From NCBI RefSeq assembly GCF_048128805.1, contig NC_135998.1, positions 12,668,156 to 12,732,155 on the forward strand: a stretch of 64,000 bases of DNA. The letters run 5' to 3'. Every line of letters starts with the position of its first letter. Position 1 is the stretch's first letter. The notes below the pieces were generated by a model, which did no database searches, was not told the DNA's origin, and saw only the letters and a program-made list of their open reading frames with translations. Positions 33,160 through 56,543 of this stretch are shown piece after piece. Source of the DNA: Centroberyx gerrardi (Eukaryota; Chordata; Actinopteri; Beryciformes; Berycidae). A program made the translations under genes and the position numbers.

Positions 33160-34900
33160 CCTAAACCCTCCCCCACAGAACATTCTACATGATAGGCAAA
33201 AAAAAAAAAAAAGACAATACAAAAAAATTACAAAAAATAAAAAGAGTTACAGGACACCAAAGATATTTTTAAGATACCTGATTGTATTCCTGTTGTTTTG
33301 GCTGTTACTAAATTAAGTTGATATCTTAATCTATGAACACTGATGTATTGGTAAATTAAAAAGTGTGTAAATTATGATTTCCAGTCATTGATAATCATAC
33401 AGCAAACAACCACTAAAACAAAAATCAATTATATTGTCGGAAAAGCATTCATTTATGTTTTCCCTCCTTAAAAGATCCAATCCTCATATAACCTAAAAAG
33501 TCCTAAAGAGACTAAAAAGGAGTGTAAACCCCATTCTGCAAATACAAAGGCGTGTAAATTGAGTTTAGGCGGGTTTACCCTCCACTGCATCTCTGTCTAC
33601 AAAGTAATTAGCCTATTGTTTGGGTGGAAGAAGAATAAACTCCAGAAATATGAGGAAAAGGTGTGTTGCTTTGCAAATACACAAATTATAACAAAGGAAT
33701 TAGTTTACAGAGAATTTACATTACAGTTAATAAGAACAACCTGCATATTTTGTCCACTCGAGGGCAGCAAAAGCACATCAATAGAGAAGGAAAGTCATCC
33801 TGTCACTGTTTGGTGTGTGTTCAAAACTCAACGAGATAAAACTGGACTTCTACAAAATTGTGTTTTTACAAGCTTTAATGGCAGCAAGTTTAGGTTATAC
33901 TGTATGTTTTCATCTAAAATGACCTTCCTGTCCTGGTAAAGTTCATTCAGTTAGCCTAATTATTCAGGAGAAAATATTTTATAGGTCTATTTGTCAGTGG
34001 GAGCATGAATGAGATTTTTCCCACGTGTGAACACAACTAGTTGTCACATTTTCCCTGATATTCCCTGCTTCAAGACTGTAAATAGAGCCAGGGCCAAAAG
34101 TCAATGTGCCTTTCAGACTTTATAATTTCCATATAGGGTAGGCTATAATATACAGCATGTAATAGCCAGTCTATTACTCAATAAACAATGACCCGCCACT
34201 GTCTTTAGCCTTGGTGTATACTTGCCCTCAGCCTTGCTCAAATCACCATGCTCCAGACTTTATCTGTACTGTTTACAGTATAGGCAGGCAGACATGACCG
34301 TAAACATGGGTGTGAGGTATAGAAATCAAAGACATGGGGCCCAGCATAGGTTTTTCTGTATCATTTTTATACCATATAATGGAATCCTCCTATATTCGTA
34401 ATATACAGCAACCAATCACCATATTGCACACAATGTAATGATGGATTTATTACTTTGCATTTCCTTGTGAGACACAAACATTCATGTAACTCATGCATGT
34501 AGGCACTTACACACCAGAGTCAGAGCACAGTGGCAAAGAGGTTCAGCTCTAAGTGTTTATGTCTTGCTCAAGGACACTACAATAAGCAGGGATACTGGTT
34601 GCCGGGGGGTCAGACCTTTGACTTTCTCATCCTGGGATGGTCTCAAATTCACTCCTCCACTTTTTCATAGCACCTTATAAGGTGGTCAGCTATTTCTCTG
34701 CTGAGAACCCAATGCCAAACATAGACATACTATGGGAAAAGGGCTCCAGTTGCCACAATCATATATCACACAAGGGATGTGCTCATTTTTACAATAAATG
34801 CAAATGGTTTTCATAGCAAAGTTACGATAGCGGTCAGTCTGAATTTGACTCGTTAGACTTTAGACTGAGACTGCGGAATGAAATAGTACGCATAAGAGCA
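33160..34900. other. intergenic spacer, pus1 to atp2a2 (part 1)
   Basis: AT-rich. The 126-codon ORF at 33559-33939 lacks splice context, family motifs or codon bias and is not called. Confidence 0.5.
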
Positions 34901-34911
34901 TGGTAGTTCTT

Positions 34912-35205
34912 GAAGAAAACAGCTTCAAGAGAGAAATTTACTCTGGTGAAAAAAACATTTCATAGCACCTGATTGACATTAACACTCCTATGTATGTCCC
35001 TTGTCTCTTCAGTAAGTGGTGAAGCCTGGGGAATGGGACCAGAGCCCACGTGAGAGCGAAGACAGAAGTGGTCCCAGAGATGTTATCTGAGCTGTGTATA
35101 AAAGGGCAGAAGTGTTTGTTCATTTATGATAGCTGAACTATAATAAAGATTGCTCTGGGTGAACTCTCCCTGCCATCCATCCAGTGGTACTTGTAAATTG
35201 TATGT
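34912..35205 (+). mobile_element. candidate solo LTR
   Basis: TATAAAA (35097-35103) is followed 40 bases later by AATAAA (35142-35147), the compact U3-R-U5 layout of retroviral-type LTRs. Neither end is defined and no internal genes are present, so it could equally be chance. Confidence 0.3.
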
Positions 35206-35209
35206 CAGA

Positions 35210-36480
35210 TACTGTATAAAGACACTGCTGGTTTCTTCCACATTGAATAGGTTTAGTTTTAAATGTTGTTCTGCTCAGGTGTCCAAGAAGAAGCCCAGAG
35301 AATAAGGAACAAATCACTGGAACTTCTAATAGTAAAAAAGACCCTTAACTCAGTGGAAGGAAATTACTTATTTTCTCTTAAGTTATATATTATGATGATG
35401 ACTAGAAGAAAACCTTACGTAACATGTTAATCCTGTCTTCATTACGTAAAGATAAGCCTAACCCAGTCTGCAGTCTAAACCAGCAGAAAAGTTAATCTTC
35501 TCCCAGGAGTCAGTGGTACAGAGAGGCAGCGTTATGATTATCCTCAATGCCCTGAGGTGTCTCATTTCAGCCTCTGATAGAGAGAAAATGAGCATGTTTG
35601 TGAAGTAGCAGGGCGCACACCCAATACACACCCAATACACCGCATACCGAAACACTGGTTTAAAATAAATGGCATCATTGGAGCAGGTGACGAGTGTGCA
35701 GCTTTCTGTTCTCTTTTTTAAGAAAATGGACACCGCCAATCTGACTGCAATCGGACTCTGAGTGTGCCACTAAAGAGGCTATTAAAACAGATCCAAACCT
35801 CACTGTAAAACTTGACACCCACTTGTAACCTGCTGGATCCTACATGGTATGAGCTGACCACAGAGTTTGCTTATAAGCAAACAGCCACAGCAGAACCCGG
35901 ATCAGACCAGATTGAAACTTCCTGCCTCTGCACCGGTGAATCCTCTAGCCTCCACATCTGCCAAAACGTATTCATTCAAATTCAAATTCCTCATTGTCTG
36001 CAAAGAAACCCACGGCTGTTGAAGCTGTTGCCCCACTGGGTTGAGTTGTACAAGTTGTTGATGTGGATAAAACAAACATTACATATTTTTGCCAACTGTG
36101 AAAAAAATGAATGGAGGAACAATGTAGTGATAATAATATTAATCAAAGGAGAGATGTATGAAGGAAATTGAAAAGGAGAAAATATTCCTGTTTAACCTTT
36201 GTTCTCTTGTCTCTCCAGCATAGATGGAGCTATGACAAAAGAGCTTAAGGAGAGGAGGTCTTTTCCCACTGCCTCTCAGGGGGTAATACCGCTCTTAATA
36301 TCTCCACCAAGGTCCCAGACTCAAAACAAAACTATCAACAATAGCATATGCAACCATGAATTCCATTGCTACTGTGTATATAATGGCAGCTACTCTTAAA
36401 AACAAGCATGATTAGGTATTATCTGGGTCTATCAACCAAGAATTCTTCATCACGGGATAATGATTGAATTCAGGTCTAGT
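35210..36480. other. intergenic spacer (part 2)
   Basis: No exon recognised. The 119-codon plus ORF at 35812-36171 shows no known motif. Confidence 0.45.
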
Positions 36481-36488
36481 CTAGTCAT

Positions 36489-36846
36489 GTTTATTTATAT
36501 AGTCCTTTATTACAAGCATGTCTCAAAGGGCTTAACATACCTCACTATGTACCATACATTATAAATACACACTACATATACATCATATTACATCATATAC
36601 TACATTTATACAACATACTACATCCGTAACATACTACATACATCATATATTACATCATATATACATATTACATCATACAGTTCACCTGACCTGCATGGTT
36701 TGTGTGGGAGGAAACCAGAGCCCCCAGAGGAAACCCACACAAACACAGAGAGAACATGCAAACTCCACACAGAAAGGACCAGGGCCGAGATTCAAACCCA
36801 GGACCTTCTTGCTGTGACAGTGGCGACAGTGCGAACCACTGAGCCT
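36489..36846 (-). mobile_element. tRNA-derived SINE
   Basis: On the minus strand, from 36846: GAGGCTCAGTGGTTCGCACT (box A region), then GGTCCTGGGTTTGAATCTCG (box B). Next comes the familiar GTGTGGAGTTTGCATGTTCT and GTGGGTTTCCTC of a widespread fish SINE. The 36489-36530 segment (TTTATTTATATAG, CTCAAAGGGCTT) is a second retroposon motif, separated by a (TACATCATA)n-like low-complexity stretch. Confidence 0.7.
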
Positions 36847-36849
36847 CAG

Positions 36850-38283
36850 AATTTGTAGAATTTAAAAAGTTTTGCAGGGTTTCAAGGGAAAAACCAATTG
36901 AGTTTAACCTGTGTAGGAAGTGTGGCTGCACAGTGAATCTGCCTAGTGAAAACTGTCTCATCTTCTGCTAACTGAGATATTGAGTGCAGCTTTCAGCACT
37001 GCGTGAAATGAGAATGGACTGTAAAGTGTCTATTCAGCCTGAAAGAGTCAAATACCATTTTGTTCTCAAAAATGGATCCGTCTGTTGTCATTTTATGCAG
37101 TACTTATGCAGTACTACTTATTTTGGAAATTGATCACGCTGCATTTACATCAGGGAATGTCCATAGAATTACAGTGGATAGGAAAGATCCTATGTATCAT
37201 GGACAGTGTTGGAGTACGTTTAAGTTTATTAAGTATGCCTACTCACATGGCAGCTGACAAGTCATCTGAAATACATGAGCATCACACTAATATTGAGTTT
37301 AAAAGGTACACATCATGAAATAAAAAAGAAAAAATAATAAATAGTGGTAAAAGAGTAGACCACAGAAAAAAAAAACCCTGTAGTTAAGATACATTTTGCA
37401 CCAGTGGCAGTTTAACTAAACTTCAATCAACTTTTCGCCATGTAATTTAAGTTAACTACAAGCAACATTTTCATTTAAGTGTTACCAAAAATCCAGTAAC
37501 ACGGCTTAATATAAGTTACATATGTATTTTTGTAACTGTGACATGTTTGCTTATGTTTACGTTGCAATAAATGTTGGAACGAAATCTGTGCATCAATTTA
37601 TCAATACAGCTTTGATATTGCCTCTCTTCTGTCTCTACCTTGCATCTTGCCTCATCTTCTCCACTCAACTTACAGACTAATTCCCTGTATGTGCAACTCA
37701 ATTGCCTCTGTCATGTATGCTAGCCTTGTTAAAATGGATATTGTGTGGTGTTTTGTTCATGCATTTTCACTGTATATCACTGACATTTCAGGGGATGGGT
37801 TTTCTTGAGTTCTCTTCTTCAAATAGCCCAGACATTTGGGTGTAGGCGCACAGCAACTGAATTGTACAAAAGGCTCTCAGGCAATTACAAAGAAAACATG
37901 CACAATAAAGCCAGACACTGACACACTTCCACTTGCTATTGAAACAACAAGCACTTCAGGTTGCTCAAAATTTGCCAAAACAATTTTATATATGCTTATA
38001 TTTAGAAGTTGCTAATATCTTAATTTATTTTTTGCATGTTTCTTATTTATTGCAGCATAACAACTGACATAAGTCTCAGATTCAATGCATGCAGTCTGTT
38101 GGGTATGTGCAACCAGTCATGTGGTCTTTTTGTGCTATGAGTTTGGTTTCCAACCTATAACAGTAGCCACAGCATACATAGATATATACAGTGTAACTCT
38201 AGGGTGGTATGTTCTTATAGTTACAAGTATTTGTATTATAATTATATGGCATTACTAATCCAAATTTTTCACATTGAAGTATG
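36850..38283. other. intergenic spacer (part 3)
   Basis: AT-rich, with no recognised gene or element. Confidence 0.45.
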
Positions 38284-38291
38284 GATGTTGT

Positions 38292-39321
38292 CAGAGATGG
38301 GCAGTATTTCTGTTACTTGTATTTGAAATACGTATTTCAATTACTTTTGAGTATTTTGTAATTGGTATTTGACAGGGCTGAAAAAAATCAAATGTAATTT
38401 GTAACAAGATACTTTAGAGTGGAGTAATTTTGTATTTTCAAAATACTCAAAATACTTTCTCCATGATTCATAAAACATTTTAAAAAATCATGTAAATACA
38501 TCTTAAAATGAAGAACAATACAATGGTGTGTTCGGAACCGCATACTAACGTACTATTCATACTAAGTATGACGTGAAATTGAGTATGTAGTGCGTTCCAA
38601 CTGCATAGTATGTGAATTTTGTGTACGCGAGAAATGCCCGGATGTATACTAGAATAGCAAGAATTTCTGAGTATGCGGCGTGAGCTTACTGGACATACTC
38701 AACCGCCCCAAAATGCATTGCGTCTCTTCAGACTGCGGAATGGCGGACTGCGAGGCAAACGGTCTTGGTCCCAAATCTCCGAAAACGTCGCAGCAGATTT
38801 ACAAACAGGCGTTATTTGGATAAACTGACCACATATTGGAAATCTACATGGTTACTTTCTCGCCTGAAAAAATATTAAAACTTAATAAAGTGACATACCG
38901 TATTAACAGTCGTAGAGTCAAAATTACAACAGCTTTTAACCTGCTTTAAAATCCCCGCTATTGCTGCCGGCTGGTGCAAAATGCATTCTGGGATACTTGG
39001 CTGTATACTTCAGTATGAACAGTCTGCTGGTAATGGCATACTTAATTTCATAATTTCAATCATTTAGTAGGCAGTATGCAGTACATACTCATTGAGTATG
39101 TAGTAGGCAGTACGTTAGTATGCGGTTCCGAACACAACCACACTCACACACACTGATTTTGTAAGCCCACACTACTCACAGTATTTCCGTAATCAAGTTC
39201 ATCTTCTGTGAAGTTGTGTTTCCTGGCTCCAGTATTTTGTATTTTATTTTGATACATTTATTTGAGGGGTATTTTGTATTTTGTAACAAGATACATTTTG
39301 ATATATCTTTGCCCATCTCTG
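38292..39321. mobile_element. hAT-like transposon with nested element
   Basis: It starts CAGAGATGGGCAGTA and ends TTTGCCCATCTCTG, inverted ends typical of fish hAT MITEs. Both sides carry a perfect 8-bp duplication, GATGTTGT (38284-38291 and 39322-39329), diagnostic of hAT. Most of its interior is a second inverted-repeat element. No transposase frame remains. Confidence 0.85.
38527..39136. mobile_element. inverted-repeat MITE nested in the hAT element
   Basis: Terminal inverted repeats begin TGTGTTCGGAACCGCATACT at 38527 and end with its reverse complement at 39136. The match extends about 28 bases. The interior includes two AAAATGCATT(G/C) segments. Target duplication is unclear, so the superfamily is not assigned. 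Confidence 0.75.
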
Positions 39322-39329
39322 GATGTTGT

Positions 39330-41186
39330 TGAACTTTGTAGTGTTATTTTGACAAACTACCTTATTTTTACAGTATGCAACTGTAATATAACATGTTATA
39401 TTACAGTATAGACAGTATAGTTTGATACAGTTTGTTACAGTTTCAGAGTAGTTTCCCCAGCACTGATAAGAAGTTTATTATTTAGCCTCAGTGAAAAATC
39501 TTTTGAAGCAATTTTCCAAGATGTACAGCAGATTGGTACATTTAGCACAGACACTCTAGGCCATTACACTTCTTCAGTCTTATCTCACAGTGTTGTGTGT
39601 GTTTAAATAGTTGCAGACAAAGGTTTCTCTCAGGCTTTCCCAATAGTGGTCCCGGACAGTCACTAATAGCTGTACAGACTTTTCTCTTCCCTTATCACTG
39701 AGCCAGAGTGTCTGAGTATGGCAGCACACATTAATCAAAGTCTCTGAAAATAACTTCTGTCTTTCTGATAGACAATGGATAGGCTGCAAAGGACAGGAGC
39801 CATCCCATACAGTAGCTGGCCCACCTTCTGTAGTGGAGTTTTACTGGTTAAGGTCATTCTCTTTGTTCCCCTGGAGGTGATCGAGAATTATAGCCTAAAC
39901 TCAAACCTCTGCCCCAATCAATAAAATATTTTTGACTACTTCCTATGTGTAGAAGCAACCTTTTTCTTGTGTACTTTAAATGTCTCTGGCCTCATAAGCG
40001 ACACTGGGCAGTAGCCTACACAACCTGACTCTAATCATTCAGACTACTTTAGCAGATAAATGTTTTCTGAGACAATGATAAAAGGCCAGAGAATGGGTGA
40101 TAAGGTCAGCTGTGTTATATCACTAGCACCGTCACTCTGTCAGTCTAACAGGGCATGGGGTTCTTCGCTGACAACTCCAATAACACCGGAAAACACTGTA
40201 TATCAGCTCTGTATTAAAACTGATGTAGATTATGTACATGATAATTGCTAGACACTAGGCCGGAAGAATTTATTAGGGGATGGAAGGGATTTGTTAATAC
40301 AAATCTAAAATTGTATCCCCCTCAACTACAGAGTCAAGGTTAAGTGGAAGTAACCTAACATTATTTACTGTTGGGACTTTTTCACTCACCAAAAATGGTT
40401 TACTTAAGAGTCTGAGATGTCCTATAGCTCATGAATACAAAGGTACCAAGTGGCACTTTTGATAAAGTTCCCCTGAAGCCTGTATTAGTACTACACCAGC
40501 ACCCTTAAGCAAATCAACCCAACACTGGCAATTTACACAAAATTTAACAAATACAGTATGTCTAAATAGATAGACCCCAATCGACTAGTCCTACAACTAG
40601 ATTGCAGTTAATCCATTGTCAGGTGACACCAGAATGGCACCGATATTAGGCCTATTATTGATTTATCATTTGTCTTTTGCTGATCTCTATACATTCAAGG
40701 GGGTTTATCACAATAACATGCAGCCTATCCATCTTGAGCATAGGCAAGGACGGGCGCACCTCAAATAAAACCTGATTTGTGAACGAAAACACTTACTGCA
40801 TTCACAGTGAATGGCATATCTGAGAGTGACACTGCACGAAGTAGAAATGAATAGGTGTAGGAATAAACAACAGAATAGAAAACTATATATATATATATCT
40901 TCTACCAACAGGACACCATGAAATACACTAGATTAGACTCCACTAGACTATAATGTGAAACAAAACAATGTTCTGTAGGCTATGTAGTGTGTGCACATTA
41001 TACACGTAGGCTATTGTGTCAATATGAGGTAGCACAGGGTAGGCAGCATGAGAGCTGATCACGACGCTTGTAATTGTGGTGATCGAGAAATGTAATCTTA
41101 TTCTTCTGCAGTCAATTGCAGTCATTATAAGTCGCTGTTGACGGCGCATCAGCTAATGCCTAAAATGTTAATGTTCACTGTAAAGA
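39330..41186. other. intergenic spacer (part 4)
   Basis: No gene recognised. A short (AT)n lies at about 40883-40898. Confidence 0.45.
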
Positions 41187-50800
<9,614 letters not shown>

Positions 50801-51109
50801 TGAAAAATGTTAGGGGTGCCCTCAGACAATAAATTCAAAGGTAGAAGTCCCATTCAAAAGAAGCTCAAAGGGAAGAAAACTCATACTTTTTAGACAACTG
50901 TCTGGACTCTTTACCTTCCTTGCCACTTTCCTTGAACTTTGTATTTAAAAAATGTAAAGGAGTTCAAAGCTTCCATGCTTCAGATAATCTGCATACAGGT
51001 TTGCATTGATATTATTTTTTCTATTTAGATGGAAAAGTTTCTTGTTTAACACAGTGCCATCTAAGCCTATACCAAGCAGAGTTTTGGTTTGGTTTGTTCC
51101 TGTTGGCTC

Positions 51110-51995
51110 CTTGGGGCTTTTCACAGGGCCTAGGGCTTCCTTAGCCCCGGGCTAACTTGTCTTTTAGCCCTGGGCTAACAAACGTTTCACACAGGCAAAT
51201 TGCAAAGTGGGATAACCCCGACTTTAGCCCCGGGCAGCTGACCCTGCTCTGGAGCAAGGTTATCTCCGACTTTCAGGGTTATCCCCAGAAAATCGTTTAA
51301 AAACAGGGTTATCTGTTGGCTGTTTGAAAAGGGTTAGAAGACTTTGTGTCACTTGTGTGTTGTCCAATCAAATAACTTCTTCACAATGTTGCTAAGCAAT
51401 GCTTCGTGGCATTCCTGGGCTCAAGTGTTTTTATCATGGTTTTTATTACCATGGAACATTATACTATTGTGACAGCAGTCAAAAGCAAAAAGAAGGAAGG
51501 AAAAAAAAAAAAGAAATGAAAATAAAACCTCTCAAAGAGACCTAACTGGTTGCAGGCAGAGATGGAGTTATGTATGTATGGACATGTATGGACTGTATGG
51601 ATTGTGTATGGATGGAAAAATCCAACACGGGCGTCCTAGACTGGACGGGACCTGTCGCAATAAAAAAGTGTAATCAGAGACACAAACAACAGCATCTCGG
51701 AGGCTTGCCTCTGGTTGAAAAGATAAATAAGCCTCCGTTTAATTTTCAAAATCTATGCTCTCTGTTTCTCTCTCTAACCAATATCCTTCAATAGTTTTTG
51801 CATAACGCCACAATGGTGGTAAAATAATTGTTGCAAGTTAGTAGGCTGTGGAGGGGCACATAGCGGTAACCCAGTCGCATGCCGTTCATGCAAACAGGTT
51901 GCATGTACCTTCAGATATGTAAGCCCTGGGCTAAGAAGAATGCTGTGTGAATCATTAGCCCTAGGCTAAGAATTAGACATGGGTTAAATGTCTGT
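51110..51995. mobile_element. palindromic MITE in atp2a2 intron 5
   Basis: Both ends carry inverted TTAGCCC(T/A)GGGCTAA palindromes followed by TTCACACAG (left near 51150-51193, right near 51930-51972). The interior has no transposase. The outer boundaries are approximate. Confidence 0.5.
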
Positions 51996-52003
51996 GTGTG
52001 GCG

Positions 52004-52165
52004 GTTCTCCGGTGGATCAACCAGTAGAGCGCGTACCATTATGGCTAAGTCCTTATCACAGCAACATGGGTCGAATCGGCCCGTTCCCTTCGCTGCATGT
52101 CATCCCCTCTCCCTGCCTTGTCCTTTCTGTCTCTCTCCACTGTAACTATGTTGTCTAAATTCATG
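52004..52165 (+). mobile_element. tRNA-derived SINE
   Basis: GTGGATCAACCAGTAGAGCG is the box A-like head and GGGTCGAATCGGCCC the box B. GCTGCATGTCATCCCCTCTC and a pyrimidine-rich tail follow. This is a well-known percomorph-type SINE layout. It sits within about 10 bases of the MITE to its left. Confidence 0.75.
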
Positions 52166-53239
52166 ATAAGCAAATAGTAATTACAATCTCTCAAAAAATT
52201 ATAACCGAAACAAAATTGGGGAATATGTTATTGAGATGTTATTGGACTACGTGTTATTCAACCAACTGATTTGGAAAAAAGATGGCGAGTCAGATGATCT
52301 TATCATCTTTACCAACTGCATATGTTGACTCCGGTGAAGTGCTCTATTTTTGCTCTCTCTGTGCCCCTTTCCCTTCTCTCCTCTTTCTTCCTTTCTCTTC
52401 ATTTTCTCTCACTGTCTCTCCCCATTCTCTTTCCCCATTACATTTTGTCACTCGTGTCTCATTCTGTAGTGGCTATCATAACAACCGGGAGTGGTAATGA
52501 TTATCTGATTGGAATCGGGGAGACCTGGCCAGCTGTGCAAGATTTGGCGGTCTCGATTGAAACATACATTACCGATTTGACAGTCAAAATCATGAAGATT
52601 GAATTGTCTGTTAGTGTTTTCTCCTCCCATGTCACACTGTACTATGACTGGCTCCGCTCCCTTTGTGAATGTGGCTGTAATTTTTGCTGTGTTCATGTGA
52701 AGTGGGAGTATTTATTGGAGTGACTTCAGTTTTGATAAAGTAACAGTGAAAGTGACATTGTTGAATGGCGGTAGTGTTGGTGTTGAAAAACAAGATGACA
52801 CAAGTCCTAGCAAGGTTGAAGTCACATTCATTTTTTACAGTGATGGGAGAGAATTGTAGATTTTTAATAATTGTATTGTAGTGGACAGCAGACACCACAA
52901 AATACCTTTCACTTGAGACTAGTTGTAGACATATGATTGGATTAATATTTATGCATGTATTGAATATTTTTTACTTGCATTGTGCATCCCTGCTCCAGTC
53001 TTTCTTTGTTTCAGTGCAGAAGTGACTGTAATAGTTTCTGTAAGCATGAGGTTAGGTGGCACAACAAGCTGAGGTTGTTGGACTCGAGCCAGGACGGAGC
53101 TGTTGTCAAACACACCTGCCTGTTGAGTGGGACAGGTGCTTTCGGTAATAGACGTACTCAGAATGCACTGCTAACATTGGTCATCATTTCCGTAAACACA
53201 GTCATCAGCGGTTATCGTGATGTACTCTTTACACAGTCC

Positions 53240-53240
<1 letters not shown>

Positions 53241-53291
<51 letters not shown>
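53241..53291. repeat. (CA)n microsatellite
   Basis: About 25 CA units. Confidence 0.95.
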
Positions 53292-53293
<2 letters not shown>

Positions 53294-54141
53294 GAACCCA
53301 GTGCCGCTCATCCCTCCTGTCTAATCTACAATAATGTCAGTACCAAGTGAGTGAAGCCATTACGCCAGGCTAGGGGAGAGGGAGATGTGAATCAAGAGGG
53401 CTGCTAGATATAATATATCTGTTGTCTGAGTGATGCTGATGGTGAGCAGGGATGCAGTTTTTTTTTGTGTTTTTTTTTTTAGGACATCAGTTTATTTTGG
53501 ACACACAGCTTTCTCGCTTTTTTGTGTTCCTGATAAAGTCCCTGAGTGAGATAGGTGTGGGTGAAAATGGGTAGGTCTAGTTGTTGATATTATAGGGTAA
53601 AGGTCTGACACAGAATTGGAAAATGAAACAAGAGTTCAGTGGCCCCAAATATCAGCAGAGAATTCCTGAATTACCCGCTGTGTTCCTGCACATCTCCCCT
53701 TCTCTGGTAACCTCAATTTGAATTGGCCACATATGTTTTGCCTTTTGCGTCACTGCTCTTCACTCCTCTTATCCGTCTAGCCTCAGTGTTTTCTTATCTC
53801 TCTGTCTTTGTCTTTCTCCGTGGGTCTCTTCATTCTTTCATTTACTCTTTACTCTACTTTTTCTTAACTCTTTCTCCTTTTCACTCTTTCTTTCATTCTT
53901 TCCTTCTTTCACTCTTTTCTTTCACGCTTTGTTTCTCTCTTTCACTCATTCTTTCTTTCACCCTGTCTTAATTATCCAGCTTCCCAGAAAAGACTTAGTT
54001 CTTCCCAAAGGCAAGGTCAGAGGAGTAGGGTCACAAAACAGGGTTCTTAGTCTCTATTTATACCCATGTCGGAAGCTAAAAGAAAGGGTTGTGGATTAAT
54101 CCCGGTCTCTCTGGTTCTAAAGCCTTCCAGAGTATTGCGCT

Positions 54142-54896
54142 CAGCGGCCAATTTATTAGGTTCACCTGGTAATGGGTTGGAGCCCCTTTTGCCTCCAGAA
54201 CAGCCTGAATTGTTCAAGGCATTTATTCCGCGAGGTGCTGGAAATGTTCCACAGAGGTCTTGGTCCATGCTGACTCGATGGCATCACTCAGTTCCTGCAG
54301 GCTCATTCATGCTGAAACCTTTGTGTTCCACCTCATCCCAAAGATTCTCCATAGGGTTGAGATCTAGGTCCTGTGTAGGACATTGGGGTAAACTAAAGTC
54401 TCTGACATGTTTCTGACACCATCTTGAGATGATTGAAGGCGTTTTTCACTCCGCAGTTGTCCAGTCTTGGTGACCACGTGCCCGCTGTAGCCTCATCTTC
54501 TTGTTCTCATCTGACAGGAGTGGATCTCGGCATGATCTTCTGCTTCTGTAGCCCATCCGCTTCAATGTTTGACCAGTTCTGTGTTCTCAGATGCCTCTCT
54601 GCACATCACTGTTATAGTGAGCATTTATTTGCATACTTGTGGTCCGCATGTTAGTCTTGCTATTCTCTTCTGACCCCTCTCATCACTGTCTTATTTTGCC
54701 ATTTGTGATAAAGACGCTGTAGTGTGCAATAATCCTAAGAGAGCAACTGTTTTTGTGATGCAGTTACGTCTGGCACCAACTATCAAGCCCATTGGAACAT
54801 TTCAGTTGAACAGTAACTGAACCTATTGAGCCTGTCTGCATGCTTTATATACTGAATCACAGCCACGTGATTCATTGTCTGCAGTACTGGCCACTG
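54142..54896 (-). mobile_element. Tc1/mariner-like transposon remnant
   Basis: The ends CAGCGGCCA (54142) and TGGCCACTG (54896) are near inverted copies. On the minus strand at about 54388-54312 the translation is PTQDLDLNPMENLWDEVEHK, matching the PDLNPIENLW motif with the last catalytic acidic residue of Tc1/mariner transposases. Stops and frameshifts interrupt the rest. A TA flanks only the right side. Confidence 0.7.
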
Positions 54897-56543
54897 TATG
54901 CACATAAATAGTGGAGATAGAGTTGATGTATGGGTTTAAGTTGCACAGATCTGTCATCAAATGAATTGAACAGAATCTACAAGAGCTGCCATAGTAAATT
55001 AAGTTTACTCACCCGAAGAGCTATTTGCGTTGGAGTTTGTGTGTGCTCGTGCATGCATGCAAATTCATGAGTGTGTACGCACAGGTGGAGAAACCCACCA
55101 ATATACCAGCAGTGCAAAGTTGAAGCATGAAGAGGGTCGATGATGTATGAGTGTAATGCGAAGTTGTGAAGTGTCATGTCGCAGCAGGCATCTGGTTTAC
55201 GTCCTCAGAGTACTTTTAGATTTAGAGCTGTGATAATGTTGCCATCATAAGCTCAGATGCTCCTGCAGAGGAATCCTTGTCAAGTGGTTAGTGGAGCTCT
55301 GTGTGCGGGGTGTGTGCATTAATATGGGTCTGTGTGTGTGTCTGCCTCTGTGTTGATGATATGCATGTTTCATTCCTCTCTTTGTGTATACAGTGTGATT
55401 TAGCATGCCTCCCCACCACCACCACCACATGCGCATACCTTCCTCCCCTGTGAGGAGTGAGTCAGACCTAAGAACTGCTGTCTGAAACTCTCCTGAAGAC
55501 ACCCACCCCTCCTCTCTCATAGGCTTACAAGGATGCTTTCATGAAGCATCATTTTCCCTAGACTGTTTGTTTACTTGTCACAGCTCATGCTGTGTTTTGG
55601 CTGCGTTACTTGAACACTGTGTTTCGCTGCAGCCTATTTCGACCACGTTTTGTTTTTGTCGGTCTTGCCAGTCAGAGTCCCAAGTGACACACCTGCCTCC
55701 TTTTGCATCAGTGGCAAGTGGAGTTTTTCTGGGGAATGCTCTCTCAGATAATTTTTTTTTGTCACGAGAGGTTGATTTGGTGGACGTGGGCACATTCTGA
55801 TGCTCTACTATATTGAATCTTAATTCGAAGGCCTGTTGTATGTAGCTGCCACACTGCCGCTTTCTGTAGGCAAAGGGTTTGTGGTAAGGGAGCACATGAC
55901 ATAGACATCTGTTGTACTATTCAAATAAGACACTATCAGTCAAAACAGATTAATGTCAGAGTTCTTAGTTTTGGACTGTTCTATTATATACAGATACAGA
56001 GATGATAAACATAGCCAGTCTACCTGATCCTCACAAGTGTTAGGTAATGAACTTAGAAATACACCAAGCAATTTTCTCATTATGCCCTTTTTCTCAACGT
56101 TTGCAGTTTCACAGCTGTATACTTAAAATGAGATCAGACAAATGAGACCATTTATGGATTCATGTAGGCTACTCAGTTTTGAAGAAGGAAAAGAAACATA
56201 GGTACACATTACTGTTTAATCTATGGATACCTGTTCCATACCTGTTATGAGCTGAAGATAAGCTGACTGTCATTCGTGTATTTTGTGCACTGGTACTATA
56301 TAGAACCCATCTCATCTATCTTAGAACACACACTCCACTCCTTCATTTTATAGCTCTCTGCCCTTCTGTGTCTCTTATCTCTCTTGTTAGACACACAGTC
56401 TCTGTATTTACATTCACTCTCTGTCTCCCTCTGTCTCTCACTCTCTCTCCCTCCCTCCCTGAATAACACGCACAGCTCTATAGCAAACAGAAAAATGTGA
56501 TGCAGACTTCACTTGTCAGGTGTTACGCAATTTAGCTAAACCA

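Noticed and set aside
33559..33939. 126-codon plus-strand ORF
   Set aside because: No family resemblance, no splice or promoter context, ordinary AT-rich composition.
35812..36171. 119-codon plus-strand ORF
   Set aside because: No recognised motif and no supporting context; length alone is not enough at this density of ORFs.
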